Positions 50,905-58,935 of a DNA stretch of 64,000 bases are shown here, piece by piece. The notes below the pieces were generated by a model, which searched no databases, was not told the origin of the DNA, and worked only from the letters and a program-made list of their open reading frames with translations. Numbering within the stretch: the first letter of the stretch is position 1; the number at the start of each line of letters is the position of its first letter. Location of the stretch: NCBI GenBank assembly GCA_963783095.1, contig CAWAMR010000015.1:1-64000 (forward strand). The letters are read 5' to 3'. The position numbers were made by a program, and so were the translations under genes. This DNA is from CAWAMR01 sp963783095 (GTDB lineage: Bacteria > Planctomycetota > Planctomycetia > Gemmatales > Gemmataceae).

Positions 50905-52566
50905 TTATTCGTTCGGCAATGAAGAATCTTGCGCCACAGGATCGAGATTATTTGCTTGCCCGGTTTGGATCGGCGCTCTTTCCAGCAAAACCCGCCAACC
51001 TTGCACTTGCCCGATCGGTTCAGGCTGCGATTGCCGATGTCGAATCCAGGACCAGGTTCCCCAGGTCGCGATGCATCCGGCATAAATCGGCCAATAAAAC
51101 GGAATCATTCGTCCCGTCCAAGGCCCCTTGAACGCCATGCCGATGCCCATCAGTAGCGCCCAACCCGAGACAACCAGGAAATCGACACGATAGCGTGGCG
51201 CATTGCGCAGCACGATGGCAAGCGTAAAGAATCCAGGAGCCAAGAGCGGCACAAACCAGCGAACCGAGCAACACATTCCCGACATATTTCGAGAAGTCGC
51301 CGCGTACAGCAGCCAGGTTCCCAGCGCCCAAATCAGTCCCACGATGACCAGCGGCTTTTCGCGGAACGAACGCCTTAGAATCTGGGGCAACAACGGCAGC
51401 AACAGCAACAAAGGCAGATCGTGTCCAAAGAAGCCGCGTTTGCCAAAGAGCATGTCCAGGGCATACACGATCGCACTCCACAGAGAGGCGTGATTCCAGC
51501 TACCGGTCATGTTGCCGGGATGGAAGGGTGAACCAGGCCAGTTGAAGTATTCTGGTACTGCATTTGCGGGACCAATGGTACTGGCGATCGCATAGTTCAA
51601 GACGTGATGCAGCAGAACCCAGGGCAAACCTGCCAATGTAAAGATCAAACTCCGTTTTAACCAAACTCGTCCAAAGATTGTTGCTGAGATAGAGAAAGCC
51701 GCCAACACTCTCGTTCCCACGGTCCTCCGTGGGAACGCATCCTCGTGACGCTCTGCGTCATGTTCATCCGGAAAGCGTTGAGTTTTAGTGCAGATTTCTA
51801 ATTGATCGGGACGCAGAGCGTCCCGGTCGTGCGTTCCCACGGAGGACCGTGGGAACGAGGTGAAAACTCCCGCCAGGACGAGCAACGGCGGCCCCGCTCC
51901 CAGATCGATCGCGTAAGCCAATCCCACCAGGCAGCCGACCAGAGCGGTACGCGGCAATGATCGAGTCGTCTCGCCTTGAAGCAGCGCCAGGAACAGCGCC
52001 ATCGCCACGGCCAGAAGAAGGATGTGATTGTTGACGTGCTGGACATACGCGATCGACACCGTTCCCAGGCCAAAAACTAAAGTCAGCGCCAAAGACCAGC
52101 GCTGCGATAACCCGATCCGCATCGCCATGACAAAAAGACAGCCCACCGCGACAGCATAGGCCAGTCCCGATGAAGCCATTGTCATCAACCGACAGAAATC
52201 ATCCGGATGTTCCGCCGCGGATGAACCTCCCAGCCATCTCCAGACCTGGTACACTCCCGCCATGAGCACAGCGGGGACGGGAGACTTATCCGAATAGTAG
52301 TGCCCGTCGATGTACATTTTGTCGAGCGTTCCGAGACGCATCAACAGGTCATCATGTGTTGGATATGGAGATGGGCGATCGGGAGGAGAGGGTTGTGCAA
52401 AAATCGATTGATCGATGCTCAGGGTTCCGCGATCGACCAGCGATTCGACGGTCGCCAGCCTGCTACCGTCATTCCAGCCCCCCGCGAAGGGTTTCGCGGA
52501 AACCACAGCAACACCAGCTGCAACAAATAAAACCGCAATTAGAGTGCGAGCTGAAATGGGTTGCAT
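50905..52566 (-). CDS. Polytopic membrane protein, glycosyltransferase-39-like, carrying an in-frame repeat insert
   Basis: 553 residues. The N-terminal TM (TLIAVLFVAAGVAVVSA) is followed by GGWNDGSRLATVESLVDRGT, an acidic loop typical of planctomycete GT39/Dol-P-Man-type transferases, and IDGHYYSDKSPVPAVLMAG. About ten further TM segments follow, for example SLALTLVFGLGTVSIAYV and PLLLLLPLLPQIL. Roughly 50 residues (from SFPRSSVGTHDRDALRPDQL to FPRRTVGTR) are encoded by a palindromic repeat at 51709-51860 without breaking the frame. It likely transfers sugar from a lipid carrier outside the membrane; substrate unknown. Confidence 0.7.
   Translation of the reverse strand: MQPISARTLIAVLFVAAGVAVVSAKPFAGGWNDGSRLATVESLVDRGTLSIDQSIFAQPSPPDRPSPYPTHDDLLMRLGTLDKMYIDGHYYSDKSPVPAVLMAGVYQVWRWLGGSSAAEHPDDFCRLMTMASSGLAYAVAVGCLFVMAMRIGLSQRWSLALTLVFGLGTVSIAYVQHVNNHILLLAVAMALFLALLQGETTRSLPRTALVGCLVGLAYAIDLGAGPPLLVLAGVFTSFPRSSVGTHDRDALRPDQLEICTKTQRFPDEHDAERHEDAFPRRTVGTRVLAAFSISATIFGRVWLKRSLIFTLAGLPWVLLHHVLNYAIASTIGPANAVPEYFNWPGSPFHPGNMTGSWNHASLWSAIVYALDMLFGKRGFFGHDLPLLLLLPLLPQILRRSFREKPLVIVGLIWALGTWLLYAATSRNMSGMCCSVRWFVPLLAPGFFTLAIVLRNAPRYRVDFLVVSGWALLMGIGMAFKGPWTGRMIPFYWPIYAGCIATWGTWSWIRHRQSQPEPIGQVQGWRVLLERAPIQTGQANNLDPVAQDSSLPNE
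51709..51860. repeat. Composite palindrome inserted inside a coding sequence
   Basis: Left arm TCTCGTTCCCACGGTCCTCC and then GTGGGAACGCA (51709-51739) is complementary to the right arm (51830-51860). Between them are two smaller palindromes, TGACGCTCTGCGTCA (51746-51760) and GGGACGCAGAGCGTCCC (51808-51824). All is read through in the membrane-protein frame. Confidence 0.85.
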
Positions 52567-52615
52567 GAAACGCCCTCCCTGGCGTTACTGCATAAGTTCC
52601 AAGTTTCAAGACCAT

Positions 52616-52709
52616 AGAACGCTTGGCTAAGCTGCGGCGGCCGCTCGCGAGACTATGCAGCCCCGAAAAGTAACGTGGCGGCCCGGTCAGCTTCAGCCGT
52701 TTGTTCGCC
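52616..52709 (-). other. attC-like integron recombination site A
   Basis: Outer box GAAC (52617-52620) pairs with GTTC (52703-52706), the latter within the core GTTCGCC (52703-52709). Four unpaired bases follow on each side (GCTT and GTTT). Then the L box GGCTAAGCTG (52625-52634) pairs with CAGCTTCAGCC (52688-52698), leaving one extrahelical base (C, 52694). The inner part is GC-rich around a variable loop. This R box, spacer, L box with extrahelical base layout is that of attC sites. The leftward cassette gene stops two bases before it. Confidence 0.62.
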
Positions 52710-52711
52710 AG

Positions 52712-53482
52712 CTACTCGCACGGTTCGAGCCTAATATAGCCATACGGATTGAACATGAATCCGTCCTTTTCATACCGCTCGCATGGCCGAAAACGCATGA
52801 TGCGCCGGGGCCGTCATCCTTGAGACAAAATCCTTCGCCGTCCTTCAGCGGCCGCGTTGGTCTATCACCTGCGAGATACAACCTAAGCAGGTCCATCCAC
52901 TGAAGGGCATCTGTCAACTTTAGGGAACTTTCGATCTCAACGTCAGGCTCGCTCAGCAGATGCATCCCACAAGAGTAATAGACGTTTTCATCTGCATCGA
53001 TCATGGGACGCCGTACCCATGCCCAATACAAAGTAGCGCCTTCGGTGTGGCTGTCGCCCTTCTCTCTTGCTCGCGCGAAGTCTTCCGCCAGCTTCAACCA
53101 GCGTGCCCGACCGTGGGCAATTCCCGCGCCCTCACCCTTCGCCGCGATACCGCCCCGTTTCAAAAGAGCCGCGGTTAGCAACAAGGCGAGACCGGAGATG
53201 TCGGCCGCTACTAGTTCCTTCAGGATCGGCGGCGAAAGCACATAGGCGACAGCCGTGTGTCGCTCGATGGCGTCCCAGTCCTCGTCTGTCATTGAAGGCG
53301 AGACACGGTCATAAGACCCATCGAAAGAAGTCATCATTTCGGCTGTCCGGAGATAACTGCGAGAACTCCCGGTCAAGCTTGAATCCAGTGTCATTTAGCT
53401 TTCGAACGATTTCATCGACTTCGTTAAAATCGCGCCAGTGTCCCAAGATGCAGATTACGTGACGGGGGATTACAGTTGCCAT
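52712..53482 (-). CDS. Integron cassette gene 2: hypothetical protein (frameshifted)
   Basis: About 256 residues from ATG 53480-53482 (MATVIPRHVICILGHWRDFN, then EVDEIVRKLNDTGFKLDREF). One shift near 53325 leads to YDRVSPSMTDEDWDAIERHT. A second near 52800 restores the likely C-terminus RFRPCERYEKDGFMFNPYGY, then IRLEPCE with TAG at 52712-52714. Without the second correction the frame ends inside site A. The YSCGMHLLSEPDVEI and NPYGYIRLEP segments recall DUF4261-like/SUKH-associated proteins, but I am not sure. Flanked by attC-like sites at 36 and 2 bases, it has the exact layout of a gene cassette. Confidence 0.62.
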
Positions 53483-53519
53483 AGTTCTCCACCCGACGGC
53501 ACTACGACAGATTGTTGCC

Positions 53520-53611
53520 GGCGAACACCAGGCTAACCGGGCCGCCGCGCCAGTCAGCCTTAATCAAAACTCGACACGAAAGGGCGGCTCCGGTTGAGCG
53601 CTTCGTTCGGA
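53520..53611 (-). other. attC-like integron recombination site B
   Basis: CGAAC (53522-53526) pairs with GTTCG (53605-53609). Spacers ACCAG and GCTTC are unpaired. L box GCTAACCGG (53532-53540) pairs with CCGGTTGAGC (53590-53599), with one extrahelical G (53596). GCCGCC (53541-53546) pairs with GGCGGC (53583-53588), and one T (53589) is bulged. The left end carries GGCGAAC, the complement of the GTTCGCC core in sites A and C. It lies 36 bases upstream of the cassette 2 start. Confidence 0.65.
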
Positions 53612-53674
53612 TTTGCCTTTGTTTTATACCCCTTTTGCCGGCAACATCAGCGTTACTTCGGCTGGGACTGGCCA

Positions 53675-53947
53675 CTACGGTTTTCCCGTTCTCTTCCAGA
53701 AAGTTTCGAGCAAATCGGTTCTCGAAACTGTCGTTGGCTGTTTGCCTTCCAACTTCGCCAAAAGCATTGCCTCGCGAGCCTTGAATTTCTTCTTAAACTT
53801 CTTGGCCCGACGCATTTCGCTCGCCTTAACGAAATAGCACCGGCGTCTTATTTCCCAGTTTATCTTCTCACGCTCGACTTTTTTCTTGAACCTTCGAAGA
53901 GCCAATGCAATCGGCTCGTTTTCCGCCAGAACAATTCGAACACCCAT
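53675..53947 (-). CDS. rpsU: Ribosomal protein bS21
   Basis: 90 residues from ATG 53945-53947 (MGVRIVLAENEPIALALRRF), which removes a non-conserved N-terminal extension of the longer frame. The S21 signature is clear: ENEPIALALRRFKKKVEREK, then EIRRRCYFVKASEMRRAKKF and KKKFKAREAMLLAKLEG, a helix-rich, strongly basic protein. The C-terminal 20 residues extend beyond the usual 65-70. bS21 sits on the 30S platform and helps initiation at Shine-Dalgarno sites. Confidence 0.88.
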   Translation of the reverse strand: MGVRIVLAENEPIALALRRFKKKVEREKINWEIRRRCYFVKASEMRRAKKFKKKFKAREAMLLAKLEGKQPTTVSRTDLLETFWKRTGKP

Positions 53948-54099
53948 CGTTGTGCGTCTTGAACGGTTGACGCGGTACCGGTGGAAAAAACCTTGGAAGA
54001 ACACTCAGCGTATCACAAACTTGCATAACACGAGAACGACATCACCCATACATTACCTCTCCGTCGCCGAACTTGTGGATTATTAACTTGAACCCGGAA

Positions 54100-54957
54100 T
54101 TACGATTGAGGCTGGGGCTTGCGCGACAACAGTTTTGCACTACGATCCTTCTGATCCTCCAACCACGCGACATCGCTGCTGTCATCCGCAAATCGTTTAA
54201 TCCCAACCTCATGAATTGCCGAATCCGGAACGACAACCAGAGGCGTGTAGCGCGGATGATGCGATTCCTTGTAGGGATCGTTGCGCGCTGCGTTGTAGCA
54301 ACAGATCATCGACCACCGTGGATGCTCGGAGCGATTTTGATCGGAGCGATGCAGCAAGTTGCAGTCAAAGAAAATCGCGTCGCCAGGCTCCATTTCGCAA
54401 TATACCGCCGGATTTCGATCCAGGATGTGCTCGACCCGCTCACGATCCGCGCCCGCTTGATCCCCCGAGAGAATGTGATCCAATCTGCCGCAAAGATGGG
54501 AGCCTGGAATCACTTGCAGGCAGCCGTTCTCCTTGGTGGCAGGGTCAACGGCAATGGAAACACTCGTCAACAGAGGGAACAGCACACCGTTTTGATACCA
54601 GTAACCGTAATCCTGATGCCACGTCCAGGCCCCGCCCACGCGCGGATCTTTCATAATCATCTTGGAATGATAGTGGTAGACCTCGCCGTCCAGCAGACTT
54701 TCGGCGGAACGCACTATTCTGGTGCAACGGGCAAACATGCCGTAGATGCCATCGCCCGGATGATTCCATAACGACAGGCGAACCGTGCCGCCTTCACCAT
54801 CCGCACGACCAAAAGAACGCTTATCCAAGTCTCGATCTTCTTTTGCCGCGCGATGAAGCAGATCAATTTCGCCCTTCTCAAAGAAACCTCGGACGATGAC
54901 ATAGCCTTCCAGGTGGTATTGAACGATCTCTGCCTCGGACAATGGAGTGTGCGCCAT
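54100..54957 (-). CDS. Phytanoyl-CoA dioxygenase family protein
   Basis: 285 residues from ATG 54955-54957 (MAHTPLSEAEIVQYHLEGYV) with a perfect AGGAGG upstream. PhyH family pattern: VIVRGFFEKGEIDLLHRAAK, the iron ligands in WTWHQDYGYWYQNG (HxD), and the distal His and Arg in GDAIFFDCNLLHRSDQNRSE. VIPGSHLCGRLDHIL is the conserved co-substrate region. The enzyme would use Fe(II) and 2-oxoglutarate to hydroxylate an unknown small molecule. Its RBS overlaps the end of the upstream Uma2 gene, so the two are probably co-transcribed. Confidence 0.88.
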   Translation of the reverse strand: MAHTPLSEAEIVQYHLEGYVIVRGFFEKGEIDLLHRAAKEDRDLDKRSFGRADGEGGTVRLSLWNHPGDGIYGMFARCTRIVRSAESLLDGEVYHYHSKMIMKDPRVGGAWTWHQDYGYWYQNGVLFPLLTSVSIAVDPATKENGCLQVIPGSHLCGRLDHILSGDQAGADRERVEHILDRNPAVYCEMEPGDAIFFDCNLLHRSDQNRSEHPRWSMICCYNAARNDPYKESHHPRYTPLVVVPDSAIHEVGIKRFADDSSDVAWLEDQKDRSAKLLSRKPQPQS

Positions 54958-54979
54958 GATGAAGCCTCCTCGGCAAGAA

Positions 54980-55636
54980 TCAGCGAGAACCGATCGATTG
55001 TCCGGCGGCAGAAGGAAAAAGTTCGGCCACAACAACAGTCAAAACTTTTCCCGGTGAAACTTCCAGCGAAACGGTTTGATCGAGTCGATAATCGGTTCGC
55101 TGAGCGTAACTTCGTTCCTCGGTGTTGGGTTGCGAGTAGACTTCGAGGATATCGTCGATCAGATTCACGATCCAGTAGACCGGAATCCCTGCAGCGGCGT
55201 AGATGACTTGTTTCGTCGTGCGATCGTAATTCAACGAAGAATTTGCAACCTCAACCACAACGGCGATATCTTTTGGACCAGGGTGCCGACCGCTGAAATC
55301 ATCCTCGTTGCCATAAATGACTGCACCATCAGGTTCGGGTTCCTGCGTCGCAGCAAGAGTCACGGGAAGCTGCAACTGATCGAAGCACCCAAGCGATTGC
55401 ACCTGGCGAAGTACGCGACCTAGCTTTCGCACACCATTCGCGTGTCGTGGTCCGACCACGGACGTACTCCCCGGATCTCTCCGATCCTTCAACACAATTA
55501 TGCCATCGATCAATTCGACTGGGTCACCTTCGCGCAAAAACCCCGAATCCATCATCGAATGATAGGCATCGACCGTTATTGGAAAGATATCTGTTCCCAG
55601 GTTATCTTTCACGCGTTCAAGAAGCGTTGCTGTCAT
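54980..55636 (-). CDS. Uma2-family endonuclease-like protein, copy a
   Basis: 218 residues (MTATLLERVKDNLGTDIFPI). Uma2/DUF820 pattern: YHSMMDSGFLREGDPVELID, GIIVLKDRRD, EPEPDGAVIY (PD of the PD-D/ExK-like core), IAVVVEVANSSLNYDRTTKQ (the ExK-like EVANSS ... K) and YAAAGIPVYWIVNL, then DDILEVYSQP. These proteins have a restriction-endonuclease-like fold and occur in large numbers in planctomycetes and cyanobacteria; substrate unknown. A close paralogue lies immediately upstream. Confidence 0.85.
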   Translation of the reverse strand: MTATLLERVKDNLGTDIFPITVDAYHSMMDSGFLREGDPVELIDGIIVLKDRRDPGSTSVVGPRHANGVRKLGRVLRQVQSLGCFDQLQLPVTLAATQEPEPDGAVIYGNEDDFSGRHPGPKDIAVVVEVANSSLNYDRTTKQVIYAAAGIPVYWIVNLIDDILEVYSQPNTEERSYAQRTDYRLDQTVSLEVSPGKVLTVVVAELFPSAAGQSIGSR

Positions 55637-55798
55637 TGTGTTCGTTCGTTTAATGGTCTTGGTTCTTCAACTTCATTATACTAACTCGTTTTTTACCCGT
55701 AAATCTCACTGAGGTGGCCGAAACACTTGATCGGCAAATCGCTCCATTTCTTCCAACGGGGGACATTCTTGCAACTGCCCGTCCGCCAAACAAACCGA

Positions 55799-56440
55799 CT
55801 ATGCGGCGGCAGAAGGGAATAGCTCGGCCACAGCAACAGTCAAAACTTTTCCTGGCGACACGTCCAGCGTTACAGTCTGATCGAGTCGATAATCAGTTCG
55901 CAAAGCGTAGCTGCGTTCCTCGGTGCGAGGTTGCGTGTAAACTTCGAGAATGTCGTCAATGAGATTGACAATCCAATAGACCGGAATTCCCGCCGCGGCA
56001 TAGATGGCTTGCTTTGTTGTGCGATCAGAGCTTAACGAGCTATTTGCTACCTCCACCACAAGGGCAATGTCTCTTGGCCCTGGGTGTCTAGCTGCAAAGT
56101 CCGCTTGCTTTCCACGAATGACGACCCCATCGGGTTCAGGTTCCTGAGTAGTGGCGAGAGTCACAGGATTTTGTAGCCGGCGGAAGCATCCAAGCGATTC
56201 AACTCGACGTAGAACATCATCCAACTGGTCCACTGCATTGACGTGCCGTAGTCCGACCATGGATTGGCTCTCAGGATGATCCCTTCGGTCCTTCAATACG
56301 ATGATTCCGTCGAGCAACTCGATTGGATCGCCTTCGCGCAAAATCCCCGAATCCATCATTGAATGATAGGCATCGACCGTTATCGGAAAGATATGTGTTC
56401 CCAGGTTGTCTTTCGCTCGTTCGAGTAGCGTTGCTGTCAT
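55799..56440 (-). CDS. Uma2-family endonuclease-like protein, copy b
   Basis: 213 residues from ATG at 56438-56440 (MTATLLERAKDNLGTHIFPI), the position that matches copy a. Most of the length is nearly identical in pattern to copy a: YHSMMDSGILREGDPIELLD, EPEPDGVVIRG, IALVVEVANSSLSSDRTTKQ, YAAAGIPVYWIVNLIDDILE. The leader (GTGTTCGTTCGTTTAATGGT on the plus strand) is shared with copy a, so the duplication includes the upstream region. The copies differ mainly in the middle (residues 60-110). Confidence 0.85.
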   Translation of the reverse strand: MTATLLERAKDNLGTHIFPITVDAYHSMMDSGILREGDPIELLDGIIVLKDRRDHPESQSMVGLRHVNAVDQLDDVLRRVESLGCFRRLQNPVTLATTQEPEPDGVVIRGKQADFAARHPGPRDIALVVEVANSSLSSDRTTKQAIYAAAGIPVYWIVNLIDDILEVYTQPRTEERSYALRTDYRLDQTVTLDVSPGKVLTVAVAELFPSAAA

Positions 56441-56502
56441 GGTGTTCGTTCGTTTAATGGTCTTGGCTCCCTTCAATCTCAATGTACTATACCAATTCCC
56501 TC

Positions 56503-56550
56503 ATGGATCGTGTGCCATGATCAAACCTCCTCTGCGAGAATCAGCGAGTC
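56503..56550 (-). pseudogene. Duplicated phyH leader with truncated start codon context
   Basis: On the minus strand a GAGGAGG RBS is followed by ATG (56516-56518) and reads MAHDP then stop. The phyH gene reads MAHTPLS after GAGGAGG, and about 40 bases around each start align. This is a leftover of the duplication that made the two Uma2 genes. The rest of the 265-bp gap up to 56705 shows nothing else. Confidence 0.55.
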
Positions 56551-56705
56551 TTTTGATAGTCTACGTATTGAGAACTAAGGCCGCAATCGCAATCGGAGAC
56601 TCGGCGTCGAGTCGGCGCGAAAAAAAATCCTACTTGCGTTTTGACGGAAATTCCCTGATAGAATAAGCGGTTTACGACGTGAGCCAAATACCTAGGGATA
56701 GACTG

Positions 56706-58070
56706 ATGCCCCTTCAATCATGCACCGGACCCTTTTCCCGACGTGAGTTCCTTCGAGTTGGAACCCTGGCGCTGGGCGGACTTACGCTGCCGAAGCTTCT
56801 GGCCGCTCGTGCAGCTTCGGGAAATAATGATTCGCCGACGTCGGTCATCCTGTTCTGGATGTGGGGCGGTCCAAGCCATCTGGAAACCTACGACCTGAAG
56901 CCCGACGCACCGGCCGAGTATCGCGGCCCCTTTCGACCCATCAAGAGCAACGTGCCCGGCCTCGACATCTGTGAGTTGTTCCCGCGACAGGCTCGGCTGG
57001 GGAGGAAGATCGCCCTGGTCCGATCGCTGCATCACACGATGTCATCCCACAACGACGGCTCCATCGAGGTTCTGACCGGCAAGACTCCGGCAAAGGCCAA
57101 TCCGACCTCCACAGCGACGTCGGAACACCCTGACTTCGGCATGGTGGCCAGCAAGGTGCGCGGCCTGAGGCCCGATGCGTTCCCGCAGTACATCGGCATC
57201 CCCACCCAGCCGTTCATGACTCGGCCCGGTTACCTCGGCCTGGCTCACAAGGCTTTCGTATCCGGCAACCCCGCGGCACCGACTTATTCTCCGCCAAACC
57301 TCACACTCGCGGGGGGACTAAACGCCACAGGACTGGACGACCGCAAGAAACTTCTGACGCAATTCGATAGCCTGCGCCGCGACCTGGACGTGCAGGCCCA
57401 AATGGAAGGGACTGAAAAAGTGCGAGCAGCGGCACTTCATATGATTTCCAACCCATCAATCGGCCAGGCGTTCGATCTGTCGCGCGAACCTCCGAATCTT
57501 CGGGATCGGTACGGCCGACACCTGTGGGGGCAGAGTTGCTTACTGGCCCGGCGTTTGGCCGAAGCGGGCGTTGCCGTCATTACCATCGACGCACTGGCAC
57601 CCGAGCAGGGCAAGCCACTTTACTTCAGTTGGGACGACCATGCCAACGCGCAGCCGGGCTGGGATCTTGCCAAGGGAATGCGCTGGCGTGCGCCCTTCCT
57701 CGACCAGGCCCTCTCCGCGCTGATCGAGGATGTGTTCGACCGTGGCTTGGACCGCAACACCCTGATCGTGGCCATGGGTGAGTTCGGGCGAGGCCCCCGG
57801 CTAACCACAGCCAATGGCTGTATGGGCCGCGACCACTGGCCTGACGCGATGAGCGCGTTGGTCTCAGGCGGCGGCATGAAGATGGGCCAAGTCATTGGCT
57901 CCACAAATTCGAGGGGTGAGCATCCGAAAGATCGCCCGTTGACGCCGAAAGACATGCTTGCAACCATCTACCGCCACCTGGGAATCGACCACCGTGCCGA
58001 ATTCAAGGACTTTACCGGACGACCCGTTCCGATCCTGCCGGAAGGCGAACCGATCAGCGAGTTAATTTGA
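56706..58070 (+). CDS. DUF1501 protein 1, Tat-exported
   Basis: 454 residues from ATG 56706 (MPLQSCTGPFSRREFLRVGT); GTG 56679 is an alternative. The twin-arginine motif SRREFLRVG precedes a hydrophobic stretch (TLALGGLTLPKLL). DUF1501 blocks: VILFWMWGGPSHLETYDLKP, FRPIKSNVPGLDICELFPRQ, LGLAHKAFV, FSWDDHANAQPGWD, MGEFGRGPR, GCMGRDHWPDAMSALVSGGG, GEHPKDRPLTPKDMLATIYR and HLGIDHRAEFKDFTGRPVP. The fold is alkaline-phosphatase/sulfatase-like. Planctomycete genomes encode many, usually beside DUF1549/DUF1553 cytochromes, which are absent here. Substrate unknown. Confidence 0.9.
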   Translation: MPLQSCTGPFSRREFLRVGTLALGGLTLPKLLAARAASGNNDSPTSVILFWMWGGPSHLETYDLKPDAPAEYRGPFRPIKSNVPGLDICELFPRQARLGRKIALVRSLHHTMSSHNDGSIEVLTGKTPAKANPTSTATSEHPDFGMVASKVRGLRPDAFPQYIGIPTQPFMTRPGYLGLAHKAFVSGNPAAPTYSPPNLTLAGGLNATGLDDRKKLLTQFDSLRRDLDVQAQMEGTEKVRAAALHMISNPSIGQAFDLSREPPNLRDRYGRHLWGQSCLLARRLAEAGVAVITIDALAPEQGKPLYFSWDDHANAQPGWDLAKGMRWRAPFLDQALSALIEDVFDRGLDRNTLIVAMGEFGRGPRLTTANGCMGRDHWPDAMSALVSGGGMKMGQVIGSTNSRGEHPKDRPLTPKDMLATIYRHLGIDHRAEFKDFTGRPVPILPEGEPISELI

Positions 58071-58213
58071 TGGGTTGACCGGGCCGTGATAATCTGATGG
58101 TGCATTCGAGCCGGGCCAAAGAACTGCGGCTTCGACCGGCGATGATGGTGATTTATGAGCCGGGGAAGTAGAAAACAAAAGGGGTCGGGAGTACGGCAAC
58201 AAGAGGGCGACTT

Positions 58214-58666
58214 ATGGCAGGTGACCTTCTACCCTTGAAAGATGCGCTAGCCCTGATGAATGGCGAGTTCGGCCACCAGCAAACCGTTTGGGGGGCCTAC
58301 TTCGCAGCAGCCTTTGCCATCATTGCGGCGATAAATGCCCTCAAATTCGAGGACGCAAAAGCCCGCCGCTGGGTCAAAGGCTTGGCCACGGCCGCTTTCC
58401 TCTGGTTCGCGTACTTCAACGCGAGCGTCTTGGTCAAGATTCATCGCGATCAAATAGAACTCGCGGCTTACGCCAACGAACTACTTCGGCTGAGCGGGGA
58501 CTCCGAGTCCAAGGCTATGACGTCCCTACGCATCCTGACAGCTGCTCCATCGGCGGAGGCTTGGCAAATTGTTGCCACCCACATCATCACTGATTTGGGA
58601 GTGGTTGCCCTGCTTATTTTCGTCCCGAACTGGCCAAGAAAGAGTTCGGACCACAGCACGGGGTAG
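58214..58666 (+). CDS. Small membrane protein of unknown function
   Basis: 150 residues (MAGDLLPLKDALALMNGEFG). Three probable TM segments: VWGAYFAAAFAIIAAINALK, GLATAAFLWFAYFNASVLV and IITDLGVVALLIFVPNW, with a soluble helical stretch between the second and third. No family recognised. It lies between two DUF1501 genes on the same strand, 143 bases after the first. Codon-position GC pattern suggests it is a real gene. Confidence 0.55.
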   Translation: MAGDLLPLKDALALMNGEFGHQQTVWGAYFAAAFAIIAAINALKFEDAKARRWVKGLATAAFLWFAYFNASVLVKIHRDQIELAAYANELLRLSGDSESKAMTSLRILTAAPSAEAWQIVATHIITDLGVVALLIFVPNWPRKSSDHSTG

Positions 58667-58935
58667 TTTATTTTCCCTGGGAGCAAACAGAGCAAGGAGT
58701 GTTCATCCCTTTTCAGGAGCAACAACGTCCGACGATAACTGGTTTGTGGAAGATCGGCATTCATCGTCCCGGTGTATGGCCCCGGTGCGAGCCAGGGGAC
58801 AACGAATGGTTGGGATTAGTAGAGAAAATAGCGCAGATTTGGAGTACAATCTCTACCAATCCTGCGGTTTCGTACGCCCATCGCTTTCATTCAATCAAGG
58901 AGCCTGCCATTCACTCCGTTCCAGCCAAACACGAA
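58667..58935. other. Gap before DUF1501 gene 2
   Basis: A frame in phase with the next gene is open from 58699 but has no RBS or family similarity before the Tat motif. I see no repeat or RNA here. Confidence 0.4.
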
